From an uncultured Micavibrio sp. (lineage in GTDB: Bacteria; Pseudomonadota; Alphaproteobacteria; Micavibrionales; UBA1664): a stretch of 7,375 nt of DNA. The stretch covers positions 1 through 7,375 of the forward strand of contig CAJXOI010000037.1 of assembly GCA_913057885.1 (NCBI GenBank), given 5' to 3'. Positions 1 to 5,960 of the stretch are shown in pieces. Position 1 is the stretch's first letter; each line of letters begins with the position of its first letter. The notes beneath the pieces were generated by a model that did no database searches, was not told where the DNA came from, and saw nothing but the letters and a program-made list of their open reading frames with translations. Made by a program: the position numbers and the translations under genes.

Positions 1-617
1 CGATAAACCTCTACCCTCTTCCGTGCCTCGGGCAAAAGTGGCACTTCACGCTCACGTCCGCCCTTCCCCGTAATGCGCATTTTAAGACCCTCATTGGGCC
101 AATCCCCAACATTGAGTGAGATTGCCTCGTCAATCCGCAATCCCGACCCATAAAGAAGCGAGAAAAATGCATAATCCCTTAGGCCAATCCAATCCGTCAC
201 ATGATCCATCGCCAAATCAATCAATTTAAATAATTGTGGAATATCCATGGGGCGAGGCACCTTGGCCGCCCGTTTAGGCGTTGACAGCAATCCTGCCGCA
301 GGATTGTGCAAAATCCCCGTCTTATCCATCCATGTGAAAAAATTGCGTATCCCCGCCAATGATCGTGCCCGAGATGATGACGAATTGCCATTTGCCGCCT
401 TATCGGCCAACCACGACCTAAAATCCCTGATGGCAGCTTCGGATAAATCATTCAACGAAATTTGTTGCCCCATATGACCGCAGAGAAATTTCAAAAATTG
501 ATTAAGGTCAGAGTTATACGCACGGTATGTGTGTGCAGATAAATTTCTTTGTTTCAAATATTGTTGCCACTGGTCAATGGTGCTCTCTAAATCAGGCTGA
601 CAATACAGCTCTCTCAT
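1..617 (-). CDS. xerC: Tyrosine recombinase XerC, N-terminal 205 residues (runs off the left edge)
   Basis: The frame is open from an ATG at 617 to the window edge and encodes the first two thirds of a tyrosine recombinase. XerC acts with XerD at the dif site to resolve chromosome dimers. Residues about 10-110 form the SAM-like core-binding domain, including YLKQRNLSAHTYRAYNSDL and the RSLAGIRNFF helix. The catalytic domain begins near residue 120 and shows the first catalytic arginine (R161, in LLYGSGLRIDEAISL) and the beta-hairpin lysine (K185, in ITGKGGREREVPLLP). The HxxR, second histidine and tyrosine motifs lie beyond the edge, so integrity cannot be judged. The ATG overlaps the TAA of the DUF484 gene as TAATG with no good Shine-Dalgarno, so translation is probably coupled. 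DUF484 beside xerC is also the enterobacterial order (yigA-xerC), which favours housekeeping XerC over a phage integrase. Confidence 0.93.
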   Translation of the reverse strand, partial: MRELYCQPDLESTIDQWQQYLKQRNLSAHTYRAYNSDLNQFLKFLCGHMGQQISLNDLSEAAIRDFRSWLADKAANGNSSSSRARSLAGIRNFFTWMDKTGILHNPAAGLLSTPKRAAKVPRPMDIPQLFKLIDLAMDHVTDWIGLRDYAFFSLLYGSGLRIDEAISLNVGDWPNEGLKMRITGKGGREREVPLLPEARKRVEVY

Positions 618-1303
618 TACTTCATCCAGATTTTGATCGCCCGTTCGGTTACATCGCACAAGAAACGGATTAAATCCGTTCCCATCCCGTCCATAAACAT
701 TTCCGGATCACGAGAACCAAAGGCTAACATCGCAGGGGGAATATTAATCATTTGATCGATTTTTAATAAGGCCTGTGACTTGACCAGTCCTGCCGCTTCA
801 CCAAAAATATCATATGCTCCCTGAATATTGGACTGAATACGCACATCATTACCTTCCATCCATGCGTTAATTGTTCCCTCTGGTACATAACGGCATGAGC
901 GCATCGTTGTATCGGGCAAAGATCCATTATTTTCGATCACCAAAGACACAGCATCACAATCCAGAGCCACAGGCACATCAACGGCAATAATTTGGATAAA
1001 TTGATCATAGCTTTCAGCCTCTAAAATTTTAAGAACGGCCTCGTGAATGCGGGCAAGGTGGTTCATATTTTCGCGGCTAACCTCGATAATATCGCGCGTA
1101 GTATCAAGCACCATTTTTTTGTCAGCCTTAAGCTTTTCAACCATGTAATGATTGAAATCAACCACTTGTCGGCCGCTGGACTTATCCTTTGGCGGCAGAA
1201 GGTAATCAATCACATCCGGATTTTTTTGCAAAAATTTTGGGTTTGATTTCAGGTAATCAATAATATCCTGTTCAGTCATGGCATTCGCTTGTAATTGTGT
1301 CAT
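617..1303 (-). CDS. DUF484 family protein (GAF-like), xerC partner gene
   Basis: This is a 228-residue cytoplasmic protein of the DUF484 (YigA) family, whose function is not established. Residues 9-36 form the typical N-terminal helical motif (MTEQDIIDYLKSNPKFL). Residues about 45-95 are charged and probably coiled coil (NHYMVEKLKADKK, then NHLARIHEAVLKIL). The rest resembles a GAF-type fold ending in the family signature AFGSRDPEMFMDGMGTD (194-210) and a final helix TERAIKIWMK. No enzymatic residues are recognisable, and ligand sensing is inferred only from the fold. Neither the ATG at 1303 nor the internal ATG at 1279 (Met9) has a clear Shine-Dalgarno; family homology begins near Met9, so the true start could be either. 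The stop overlaps the xerC start, and the gene follows lpdA by 57 bases, with a promoter between or overlapping them. Confidence 0.88.
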   Translation of the reverse strand: MTQLQANAMTEQDIIDYLKSNPKFLQKNPDVIDYLLPPKDKSSGRQVVDFNHYMVEKLKADKKMVLDTTRDIIEVSRENMNHLARIHEAVLKILEAESYDQFIQIIAVDVPVALDCDAVSLVIENNGSLPDTTMRSCRYVPEGTINAWMEGNDVRIQSNIQGAYDIFGEAAGLVKSQALLKIDQMINIPPAMLAFGSRDPEMFMDGMGTDLIRFLCDVTERAIKIWMK

Positions 1304-1354
1304 AAAACAAGGGTATCAAATTCGCATTGAAAAAGAATAGCCAGAAAAATATTT

Positions 1355-1383
1355 TTAATATTATATATGTAATGGCTTGTCAA
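1355..1383 (-). promoter_or_regulatory. Sigma70-type promoter for DUF484-xerC
   Basis: On the minus strand a perfect -35 box TTGACA (1383-1378) is followed after 17 bases by TATTAA (1360-1355, four of six matches to TATAAT). Transcription would start near 1348 and leave a leader of about 45 bases before the DUF484 ATG at 1303. The -35 lies in the last codons of lpdA. An A/T-only palindrome AATATT-TTT-AATATT (1348-1362) overlaps the -10 and might act as a weak lpdA terminator, but its stem has no G-C pairs. Promoter strength is inferred from the boxes alone. Confidence 0.5.
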
Positions 1384-2755
1384 ACGCGTCTAACGCCGCC
1401 TCTTTCATGACCTCGGAAAGCGTTGGGTGGGCATGGCATGTCCGCGCCAAGTCTTCGGCCGACCCACCAAATTCCATAATAACGGCAACCTCGTGAATCA
1501 ATGTCCCCGCCTCGGCACCAATGATATGGCATCCTAAAATTTTATCCGTCTTTTTATCCGCCAGAATTTTAACAAACCCCTCTGTTGCATTCATGGCGCG
1601 GGCACGACCATTGGCCATGAACGGGAATTTCCCAACATTATACTCAACGCCCTCTTCCTTAAGTTGCTCTTCCAACTTACCGATCGAGGCGACCTCGGGA
1701 TAGGTATAAACGACCCCCGGGATCAGGTTATAATCAATATGACCTGTTTGTCCGGCCAACATTTCCGCCAACACAACGCCTTCATCTTCCGCTTTATGCG
1801 CCAGCATTGGCCCGGCAATTACGTCACCAATTGCGTATATGCCGTCAATATTGGTTTCAAAACAATCCCCCGTGACAACGCGACCACGATCATCCATTTC
1901 CACACCAACATCGGCTAAACCAAGATTATCCGTATAAGCCTTGCGCCCCACGGCGACCAAAACAACGTCAGCCTTCATTTTTTCGGCATCACCGCCCGCG
2001 GCGGGTTCGACAGTTAAATCAACATGTTTTTTATCGGCTTTGGCAGAGGTCACCTTGGACGATAATTTGAACTCAACACCAGATTTTTCCAAAATCTTTT
2101 GCATTTCCTTGGCACAGTCCAAATCCATGCCCGGTAAAATCCGATCCATAAATTCAACGACGGTGACTTTTGTGCCCAAACGCGACCAAACCGCCCCCAT
2201 CTCAAGCCCAATGACACCACCACCAATCAAGACCATGGTTCTAGGGATTTCAGATAATTCCAACGCGCCGGTGGAACTCACAATCCGTTTTTCATCGATC
2301 TCTATATTTGGCAGGGACACCACATCCGACCCAGTAGCAATCACAATATTTTTTGCCTTATATACTTCACCCGATACATCAACAGTATCCTCGGCGGTAA
2401 TCTTTCCCCACCCTTTCAACCAATCGATTTTGTTTTTCTTAAATAGAAACTCAATCCCCTTAGTGTTTGCGTCCACCACATTTGACTTATGTTTCATCAT
2501 ATTGCTAAGGTTCACTTTGGGTTTACTGACATCAATACCCATCGATTCGAAATGATTTACAGATTCGGCAAATCTTTCCGAAGTATGCAACATTGCTTTG
2601 GATGGAATACACCCAATATTAAGGCATGTCCCTCCAAGCGATTCGCGCCCTTCGACAACGGCGACCTTCATCCCCAATTGAGCGCATTTTATGGCGCAAA
2701 CATATCCTCCTGGCCCACTACCGATGACGATGACATCATAATTTTTTTCTGACAT
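1361..2755 (-). CDS. lpdA: Dihydrolipoamide dehydrogenase (E3), 2-oxoglutarate dehydrogenase type
   Basis: This is a full-length 464-residue FAD-dependent E3 enzyme that reoxidises dihydrolipoyl groups on E2 and passes electrons to NAD+. All family hallmarks are visible: the FAD-binding GSGPGG (12-17), the redox disulfide in GGTCLNIGCIPSKAML (C44 and C49), the NAD-binding IGGGVIGLEMG (177-187), the second FAD motif YAIGDV with D311, and the C-terminal dimer-interface catalytic dyad in HAHPTLSE (H443 and E448). It is therefore probably active. The sucB gene lies on the same strand about 4.1 kb upstream, so this E3 probably serves the 2-oxoglutarate dehydrogenase complex and perhaps pyruvate dehydrogenase as well. 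Separation from sucB by an opposite-strand cassette implies independent expression, which fits the TATAAT promoter found upstream. The Shine-Dalgarno is weak (a GGAAA about 11 bases before the ATG). Confidence 0.97.
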   Translation of the reverse strand: MSEKNYDVIVIGSGPGGYVCAIKCAQLGMKVAVVEGRESLGGTCLNIGCIPSKAMLHTSERFAESVNHFESMGIDVSKPKVNLSNMMKHKSNVVDANTKGIEFLFKKNKIDWLKGWGKITAEDTVDVSGEVYKAKNIVIATGSDVVSLPNIEIDEKRIVSSTGALELSEIPRTMVLIGGGVIGLEMGAVWSRLGTKVTVVEFMDRILPGMDLDCAKEMQKILEKSGVEFKLSSKVTSAKADKKHVDLTVEPAAGGDAEKMKADVVLVAVGRKAYTDNLGLADVGVEMDDRGRVVTGDCFETNIDGIYAIGDVIAGPMLAHKAEDEGVVLAEMLAGQTGHIDYNLIPGVVYTYPEVASIGKLEEQLKEEGVEYNVGKFPFMANGRARAMNATEGFVKILADKKTDKILGCHIIGAEAGTLIHEVAVIMEFGGSAEDLARTCHAHPTLSEVMKEAALDAFDKPLHI

Positions 2756-2792
2756 TTTTTGAAATTTCCGTGAATATTTTTGAATTTATGTA

Positions 2793-2805
2793 TTGTGCGG
2801 CACAA
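2793..2805. promoter_or_regulatory. Perfect palindrome TTGTGC-G-GCACAA, candidate lpdA operator
   Basis: The 13 bases read TTGTGC, G, GCACAA, a perfect 6-bp inverted repeat around one base. It begins two bases downstream of the predicted lpdA transcription start (about 2807, minus strand) and so falls in the first part of the leader, a classic repressor position. The surrounding sequence is AT-rich, so a GC-containing dyad stands out. The site is too short and tight to be a terminator and has no T tract. I do not recognise the regulator. No second full copy was seen in the window; only half sites occur, for example GCACAA near 6468. Confidence 0.4.
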
Positions 2806-2813
2806 ACGTCTCT

Positions 2814-2841
2814 ATTATACACAGATATCTTTTTATTTCGA
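2814..2841 (-). promoter_or_regulatory. Sigma70-type promoter for lpdA
   Basis: On the minus strand a perfect -10 box TATAAT (2819-2814) is preceded by a weak -35 TCGAAA (2841-2836, four of six matches) at a 16-base spacing. The predicted start is near 2807, giving a leader of about 50 bases to the lpdA ATG at 2755. This would let lpdA be transcribed without the distant sucB operon. The adjacent palindrome at 2793-2805 may regulate it. Confidence 0.5.
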
Positions 2842-2990
2842 GGGTTGAATTAGATTATTTTTAATTCGATAGTGAATATGAAGATTAAGGATGAAAAAGA
2901 AAAAGTTTGACTTTTCATAACAGATAGTTTAATTTTATCTAATCCTTGAACAGGGACAATAACTATAAATACGTACACAAAGGCACAGTA

Positions 2991-3098
2991 ATGAAAACCA
3001 CCGATGTACGAGGGAACTGCCCACAAAGCGGCCAACTCGATAAAAAAACTCTCCAACGCAACTCAGAAACTGCGACTAAATCTTGGGGGGTGAAATAA
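2991..3098 (+). CDS. Short upstream ORF (35 codons) coupled to the HD-domain gene
   Basis: An ATG at 2991 opens a 35-codon frame ending in TAA at 3096-3098, and this TAA overlaps the ATG of the HD-domain gene as TAATG. A Shine-Dalgarno-like AAAGG (2979-2983) sits 7 bases before the start. The predicted peptide begins MKTTDVRGNCPQSG and ends TKSWGVK. It is hydrophilic and basic, with one cysteine and no signal peptide or membrane segment. The last codons carry the strong G-rich ribosome site of the HD gene, so ribosomes on this ORF would cover that site and could reinitiate at the overlap. It may be a regulatory leader peptide or a small protein. I know no family for it. The evidence is ribosome site plus overlap only, and a chance ORF of this length is possible. 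Confidence 0.45.
   Translation: MKTTDVRGNCPQSGQLDKKTLQRNSETATKSWGVK
3085..3093 (+). promoter_or_regulatory. G-rich Shine-Dalgarno that fixes the HD-gene start
   Basis: GGGGGGTGA lies with its G run 7 bases upstream of the ATG at 3098. The GGTGA part matches the anti-Shine-Dalgarno complement exactly. This argues for ATG 3098 rather than the in-frame TTG at 3083, which would place the ribosome site inside the coding region. The site also lies within the last codons of the 35-codon upstream ORF, so its access depends on translation of that ORF. Confidence 0.7.
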
Positions 3099-4012
3099 TG
3101 GCTCCCTTTGATACAATACAAGCAACCAATCTTAGAGAAACCTCATTAGGGACTTCTTCATTACTGACACAGGAAGAATGGTCATTTGTTAAGAAAATAT
3201 CAGATCTCTTTCCCGATAGGCATCCATCTATCTCCGAGCGTTTTGAAAAATTTGAGGCCATGGCCCCGCAGCAGAGATTGAAACACGCTAATGCCGCATT
3301 GAAGCAGGAATTGCGCCGCGGCTTTGTTCAACGGATAGAGCAAGGCGTAACCCCAGAAGCCTCTCTGTCCGATGTTGAGAACATACATGAACACTCTAAA
3401 AACATGCGCCTTATTTTAAGGCGCATTTTTAATTCGCATAGCGATCACCCATATCTGCAAGAGATAGGGGAAGAAAAAAAGAAGGATATGCTGATTAAAT
3501 CATTTAGACTTGCTGCTGTGCATGATCTTGCAGAGGCGATGACATCTGATTTTACTCCTGTTGATATGCAAAAAATAACTGCATCTGATAAAACAAAACT
3601 AGAAGGTTTGGCCTCACGTATTTTATTTGAAGCCTTCCCTAAAAAGCTTGCCATGATCGAAAGATATGAAGCAAAAGGCCGCTTAAGAGATGAGCGCAAC
3701 ATTGATCACCTAAACAAAGTCGTTGATTTGTTGGAAGGTGGTGTTGACTGCCTAGCCATGAATGTCTCGAGAGAATGTTTTGACGAATGGATGGGTACGA
3801 TTGAACAGGGATTAAAAAAATATCAAGATCTCTCTTTATGTTTCGCTTCAAAAGCTCTTAATGACTTACGGGAGCTTCGCACAGAGATGCCGAACCTTGT
3901 AAGTGATTATCCTGATATTCAACAAAGACGTGTTGCCATCATGGATATCATTTTCGGAGAATCTCCTAAAATCAGCAGCAGAAAAATGCCAAGAGAGGCA
4001 AGGGTCGCGTAG
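3098..4012 (+). CDS. HD-domain protein resembling YfbR/HDDC2 5'-deoxynucleotidases
   Basis: This is a 304-residue predicted soluble protein with no signal peptide. Its centre resembles HD-superfamily metal-dependent phosphohydrolases of the YfbR/HDDC2 type, which remove phosphate from deoxynucleoside monophosphates. Visible motifs are ENIHEHSKNM (metal ligand H99, compare the NVxEHS motif of YfbR), LAAVHDLAEAMTSDFTPVD (H142-D143, catalytic-type E146, and D151 where relatives have GD), and NKVVDLLEG (D210, the last metal ligand). All key positions are present, so it may be active; the substrate is inferred. About 90 N-terminal and 80 C-terminal residues are not recognised and make it roughly 100 residues longer than YfbR (about 200 as I recall). 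The C-terminus is helical and charged. The next gene is a PfkB kinase 33 bases downstream with its own promoter. An intrinsic-terminator-like hairpin sits inside codons 103-111. Confidence 0.7.
   Translation: MAPFDTIQATNLRETSLGTSSLLTQEEWSFVKKISDLFPDRHPSISERFEKFEAMAPQQRLKHANAALKQELRRGFVQRIEQGVTPEASLSDVENIHEHSKNMRLILRRIFNSHSDHPYLQEIGEEKKKDMLIKSFRLAAVHDLAEAMTSDFTPVDMQKITASDKTKLEGLASRILFEAFPKKLAMIERYEAKGRLRDERNIDHLNKVVDLLEGGVDCLAMNVSRECFDEWMGTIEQGLKKYQDLSLCFASKALNDLRELRTEMPNLVSDYPDIQQRRVAIMDIIFGESPKISSRKMPREARVA
3404..3430 (+). terminator. Terminator-like 10-bp hairpin inside the HD-domain coding sequence
   Basis: ATGCGCCTTA (3404-3413) and TAAGGCGCAT (3417-3426) form a perfect 10-bp stem with a TTT triloop. 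Downstream the T tract runs to 3430, and AAAAAC lies just upstream. After one C-T mismatch, three more A-T pairs can extend the stem. On the minus strand the same hairpin is followed by GTTTTT, so it looks bidirectional. The hairpin encodes residues about 103-111 (MRLILRRIF) of the HD protein. Elongating ribosomes would melt it, so it could act as a polarity or attenuation signal when translation fails. Its T tract is short (five), so real efficiency is uncertain. Confidence 0.5.
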
Positions 4013-4038
4013 ACATTTTTTGACGAACCCTTTATAAC
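4010..4038 (+). promoter_or_regulatory. Promoter for the PfkB kinase, predicted leaderless start
   Basis: TAGACA (4010-4015, five of six matches to TTGACA) and TATAAC (4033-4038, five of six matches to TATAAT) are separated by exactly 17 bases. The first box overlaps the stop codon of the HD gene. Transcription would begin about 7-8 bases after the -10, at or next to A4046, which is the first base of the kinase ATG. No Shine-Dalgarno is visible before that ATG, consistent with a leaderless mRNA. A nearby TTGACG (4020-4025) was not used because it would be only 7 bases from the -10. Confidence 0.6.
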
Positions 4039-4045
4039 CATTGTC

Positions 4046-5017
4046 ATGATAAAAAACCTTATTGGCATTGGTAATGCCGCGATTGACGGCACGGTTGAGA
4101 TTTCATCAGATGCTGAACTTCAGAAGCTTGGTCTTGTCAAAGGCACATGCGTTTTTGTGGATGGGCAAGACGAACGCATGAAAACCATCTTTGACCGTTA
4201 CCCCGATTACCAGAAAGACCCGGGCGGCGCGGCCGCAAACGCTATAGCAGCCTATGGCGCATTGGGCGGTACAGCGCGATTTATCGGCAAAACAGGCCAA
4301 GATGATTATGGCGTTTTCTTCAAAAACGACATTAAGAAATATGGTGTTGCATTTGATACCACTATCACATCAGAGGTTGAATCAACGTTTCTATTTTCCG
4401 TCATTACACCTGACCGGGAACGCTCTTTCCTCTCCAATCATGGCGCATCACATAAAATTTCCGCTAAGGACGTTCAAGAAGAATGGTTCACTAAGGACAC
4501 GTCCTTGATTATGGATGGATATATGTTGATGAGTGGCGGCGGGCCCGAGGCCATGTTCACCGCCATGGATTATGCAGAAAAACATGGTTCAGAAATTGTT
4601 TTCATGCCCTGTTCTCTTACTGTTGTTCTGGAAAAGCGCGATTATGTCGACGAAATTTGTGGTCGTGCCCATGCCTTTATTGCCAACCGCGAAGAGGCGG
4701 ACGCCATTGCGGACGGCGATTACAAAGATATTCAATCCCAATTTGATTGGGGTGTTGTCACGCTCAGCGCCGATGGCGCATGGTATTTTGACAATCGTGA
4801 CGGAACCCAGGGTCACGTCCCCACCCCCTATCAACCAGACCGCATTGAAAATACAAATGGTGCCGGCGATAATTTCAGCGGTGGGTTGCTCTATGGCCTT
4901 CATAATGGAATGAGCATGGAAGACGCCATCACATTAGGTCATAAATGTGCCATTCATGCCTTACAAAAACGCGGCGCGCGGAGTGATTATGATATCCGCC
5001 ATTTATTAGAGGACTAA
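4046..5017 (+). CDS. PfkB-family carbohydrate/nucleoside kinase, adenosine kinase-like
   Basis: This is a complete 323-residue ribokinase-fold enzyme of the PfkB family, expected to phosphorylate a sugar or nucleoside hydroxyl with ATP in the cytoplasm. It starts with GIGNAAIDGTVEI, including D14 at the substrate-contact position. The first PfkB signature is DPGGAAANAIAAYGALGG (58-75) followed by FIGKTGQDDYG. The Mg-binding NxxE appears as N214-E217 in ANREEA. The second signature is NTNGAGDNFSGGLLYG (269-284), with catalytic base D275 in GAGD. The usual D-T-x-GAGD reads N-T-N-GAGD here, a minor change. Length and the VITPDRERSF segment resemble alphaproteobacterial adenosine kinase-like proteins, but the substrate cannot be fixed by eye; ribokinase or fructokinase activity remains possible. 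A deaminase-fold gene starts 4 bases after the stop, suggesting co-transcription. Confidence 0.88.
   Translation: MIKNLIGIGNAAIDGTVEISSDAELQKLGLVKGTCVFVDGQDERMKTIFDRYPDYQKDPGGAAANAIAAYGALGGTARFIGKTGQDDYGVFFKNDIKKYGVAFDTTITSEVESTFLFSVITPDRERSFLSNHGASHKISAKDVQEEWFTKDTSLIMDGYMLMSGGGPEAMFTAMDYAEKHGSEIVFMPCSLTVVLEKRDYVDEICGRAHAFIANREEADAIADGDYKDIQSQFDWGVVTLSADGAWYFDNRDGTQGHVPTPYQPDRIENTNGAGDNFSGGLLYGLHNGMSMEDAITLGHKCAIHALQKRGARSDYDIRHLLED
5008..5013 (+). promoter_or_regulatory. Shine-Dalgarno for the two-domain deaminase gene
   Basis: AGAGGA lies 8 bases before the ATG at 5022 and within the last codons of the kinase gene. It supports the chosen start and contrasts with the kinase, which has no such site. 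The two genes are only 4 bases apart, so they probably share a transcript. Confidence 0.7.
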
Positions 5018-5021
5018 ACAC

Positions 5022-5960
5022 ATGTCTCTGACACCGTTCATAGCCATGCAATATGCGGTTGATATTGTGAACACCTCTGAGCATAATAGCAATAAAATTG
5101 CGGCATGTTTATTTCAAGATGATCAATGGGTTGCGGAAACAAATCATCGTCCCGATATTTTTCAGTTCCATTTCACACCTGACATAAAATTCGGACAAAG
5201 CAGCCAGTTCATCCACTCTGAAACCGCTTGTATTTTCAATACACCCTTTATGACCGAAGGGGCGGAAATATGCATTACCGACCCACCCTGCCCCAATTGC
5301 GCCAAGGCCATATGCGAGGCCGGTATCGACCATGTCTATATTGACCATAAAGGCTTAGGCAAAGATTTTGTACAACGCCGCGGAGATGATTTTGAATCAT
5401 TATCCCTCTTGGTCTTTGAAAAGGCTGGGGTCAATGTATCTATCATTTACCGCAAGGAAGAACGTCTGGAGCCATTGATCACCCCCCCCGTTGCGACACG
5501 AAAAGGATCAGCCCAAGGTATAGAATTTTTTGACTGGGATGATGATACGACTTTACGTGATTACTTGTCTAAATTTCGACAACGCCAACCCCACACATCA
5601 TGGGCTCTGGCAAAAATCAGAGAAGGAAATAAATATCTTGGTATTATCTTGTTCGAAGAATTAACAAACGGCCTTACCCCTAGGGATTATGCCGAACACC
5701 GACAAAGAAGCGAAAAATATCGTCTTCCCGTCGATCCGCTTAATCGTATTTTATACTTCGTTAAACGAAAGGGCATGACCATTATTGATAATGAAGTGGC
5801 TGTTAACCTTTACCCGTCTTCCCGTGCATTGGTGAATTCCGTTGGTTTTGGCCTCGAAACCATTCATATTGGCGAAATGAAACCTGACCATGATGATCAA
5901 GGACACACTGCCGCCCAGATGATAGAGAAAACTGGTATTTTGAAACTCATTTATTTATAA
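5022..5960 (+). CDS. Two-domain deaminase: catalytic CMP/dCMP-type N-terminus and degenerate C-terminal repeat
   Basis: This is a 312-residue protein of the zinc-dependent cytidine/deoxycytidylate deaminase superfamily. The N-terminal domain (about 1-145) has the zinc and proton-shuttle motifs IHSETACIF (H65, E67) and DPPCPNCAKAICEAGIDHVY (C90, C93). It should therefore deaminate a base, nucleoside or nucleotide. The C-terminal part (about 190-312) appears to repeat the fold: ALAKIREGNKYLGIILFEE parallels AVDIVNTS...NKIAACLFQDD, and EVAVNLYPSSRALVNSVGF parallels EICITDPPCPNCAKAICEAG. In the repeat PCxxC has become PSSR and no HxE is present, so it should not bind zinc. E. coli cytidine deaminase has a comparable catalytic plus pseudo-domain plan, but with unrelated motif detail. 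The upstream neighbour is the PfkB kinase; the stop overlaps the next start as TAATG. Substrate is unknown. RibD-like or RNA/DNA-editing roles are not excluded. Confidence 0.8.
   Translation: MSLTPFIAMQYAVDIVNTSEHNSNKIAACLFQDDQWVAETNHRPDIFQFHFTPDIKFGQSSQFIHSETACIFNTPFMTEGAEICITDPPCPNCAKAICEAGIDHVYIDHKGLGKDFVQRRGDDFESLSLLVFEKAGVNVSIIYRKEERLEPLITPPVATRKGSAQGIEFFDWDDDTTLRDYLSKFRQRQPHTSWALAKIREGNKYLGIILFEELTNGLTPRDYAEHRQRSEKYRLPVDPLNRILYFVKRKGMTIIDNEVAVNLYPSSRALVNSVGFGLETIHIGEMKPDHDDQGHTAAQMIEKTGILKLIYL

Larger units (their letters stand above)
2756..2990. other. AT-rich divergent intergenic region
   Basis: This stretch separates the divergent lpdA and HD-gene transcription units. Besides the lpdA promoter and palindrome it holds an AT-rich dyad, TTGAATTA (2845-2852) against TAATTCGA (2862-2869), seven of eight matches plus one G-T pair, just upstream of the lpdA -35 region. 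For the plus strand a possible promoter is TTGACT (2907-2912) with TAATTT (2930-2935) at 17 bases; another possible -10 is TATAAA at 2964-2969, which lacks a properly spaced -35 box. I could not choose between these, so the plus-strand promoter is unresolved. No convincing gene lies here. Confidence 0.4.

Noticed and set aside
1941..2555. 204-residue plus-strand ORF opposite lpdA
   Set aside because: It is the antisense shadow of a well-conserved dihydrolipoamide dehydrogenase and contains no recognisable motif.
2945..2969. CTTGAA as a heat-shock sigma -35 box, with TATAAA at 2964
   Set aside because: No CCCCAT-type -10 lies at the right distance, and TTGAAC is only 12 bases from TATAAA.
2850..3056. 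Minus-strand hydrophobic ORF of 68 residues upstream of lpdA
   Set aside because: It starts with TTG without a ribosome site, lies in AT-rich intergenic DNA and overlaps the better-supported plus-strand upstream ORF. Its hydrophobic residues follow from T-rich codons.
3083..3097. TTG start extending the HD gene by five residues
   Set aside because: It would place the G-rich Shine-Dalgarno inside the coding region; the ATG at 3098 has that site at a 7-base spacing.
4001..4031. AGGGT/ACCCT inverted repeat spanning the kinase promoter
   Set aside because: It has a five-base stem with a bulge and a long loop; chance is the simpler explanation.
4020..4038. TTGACG paired with TATAAC as a promoter
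   Set aside because: The spacing is only 7 bases; TAGACA at 4010-4015 gives the normal 17.
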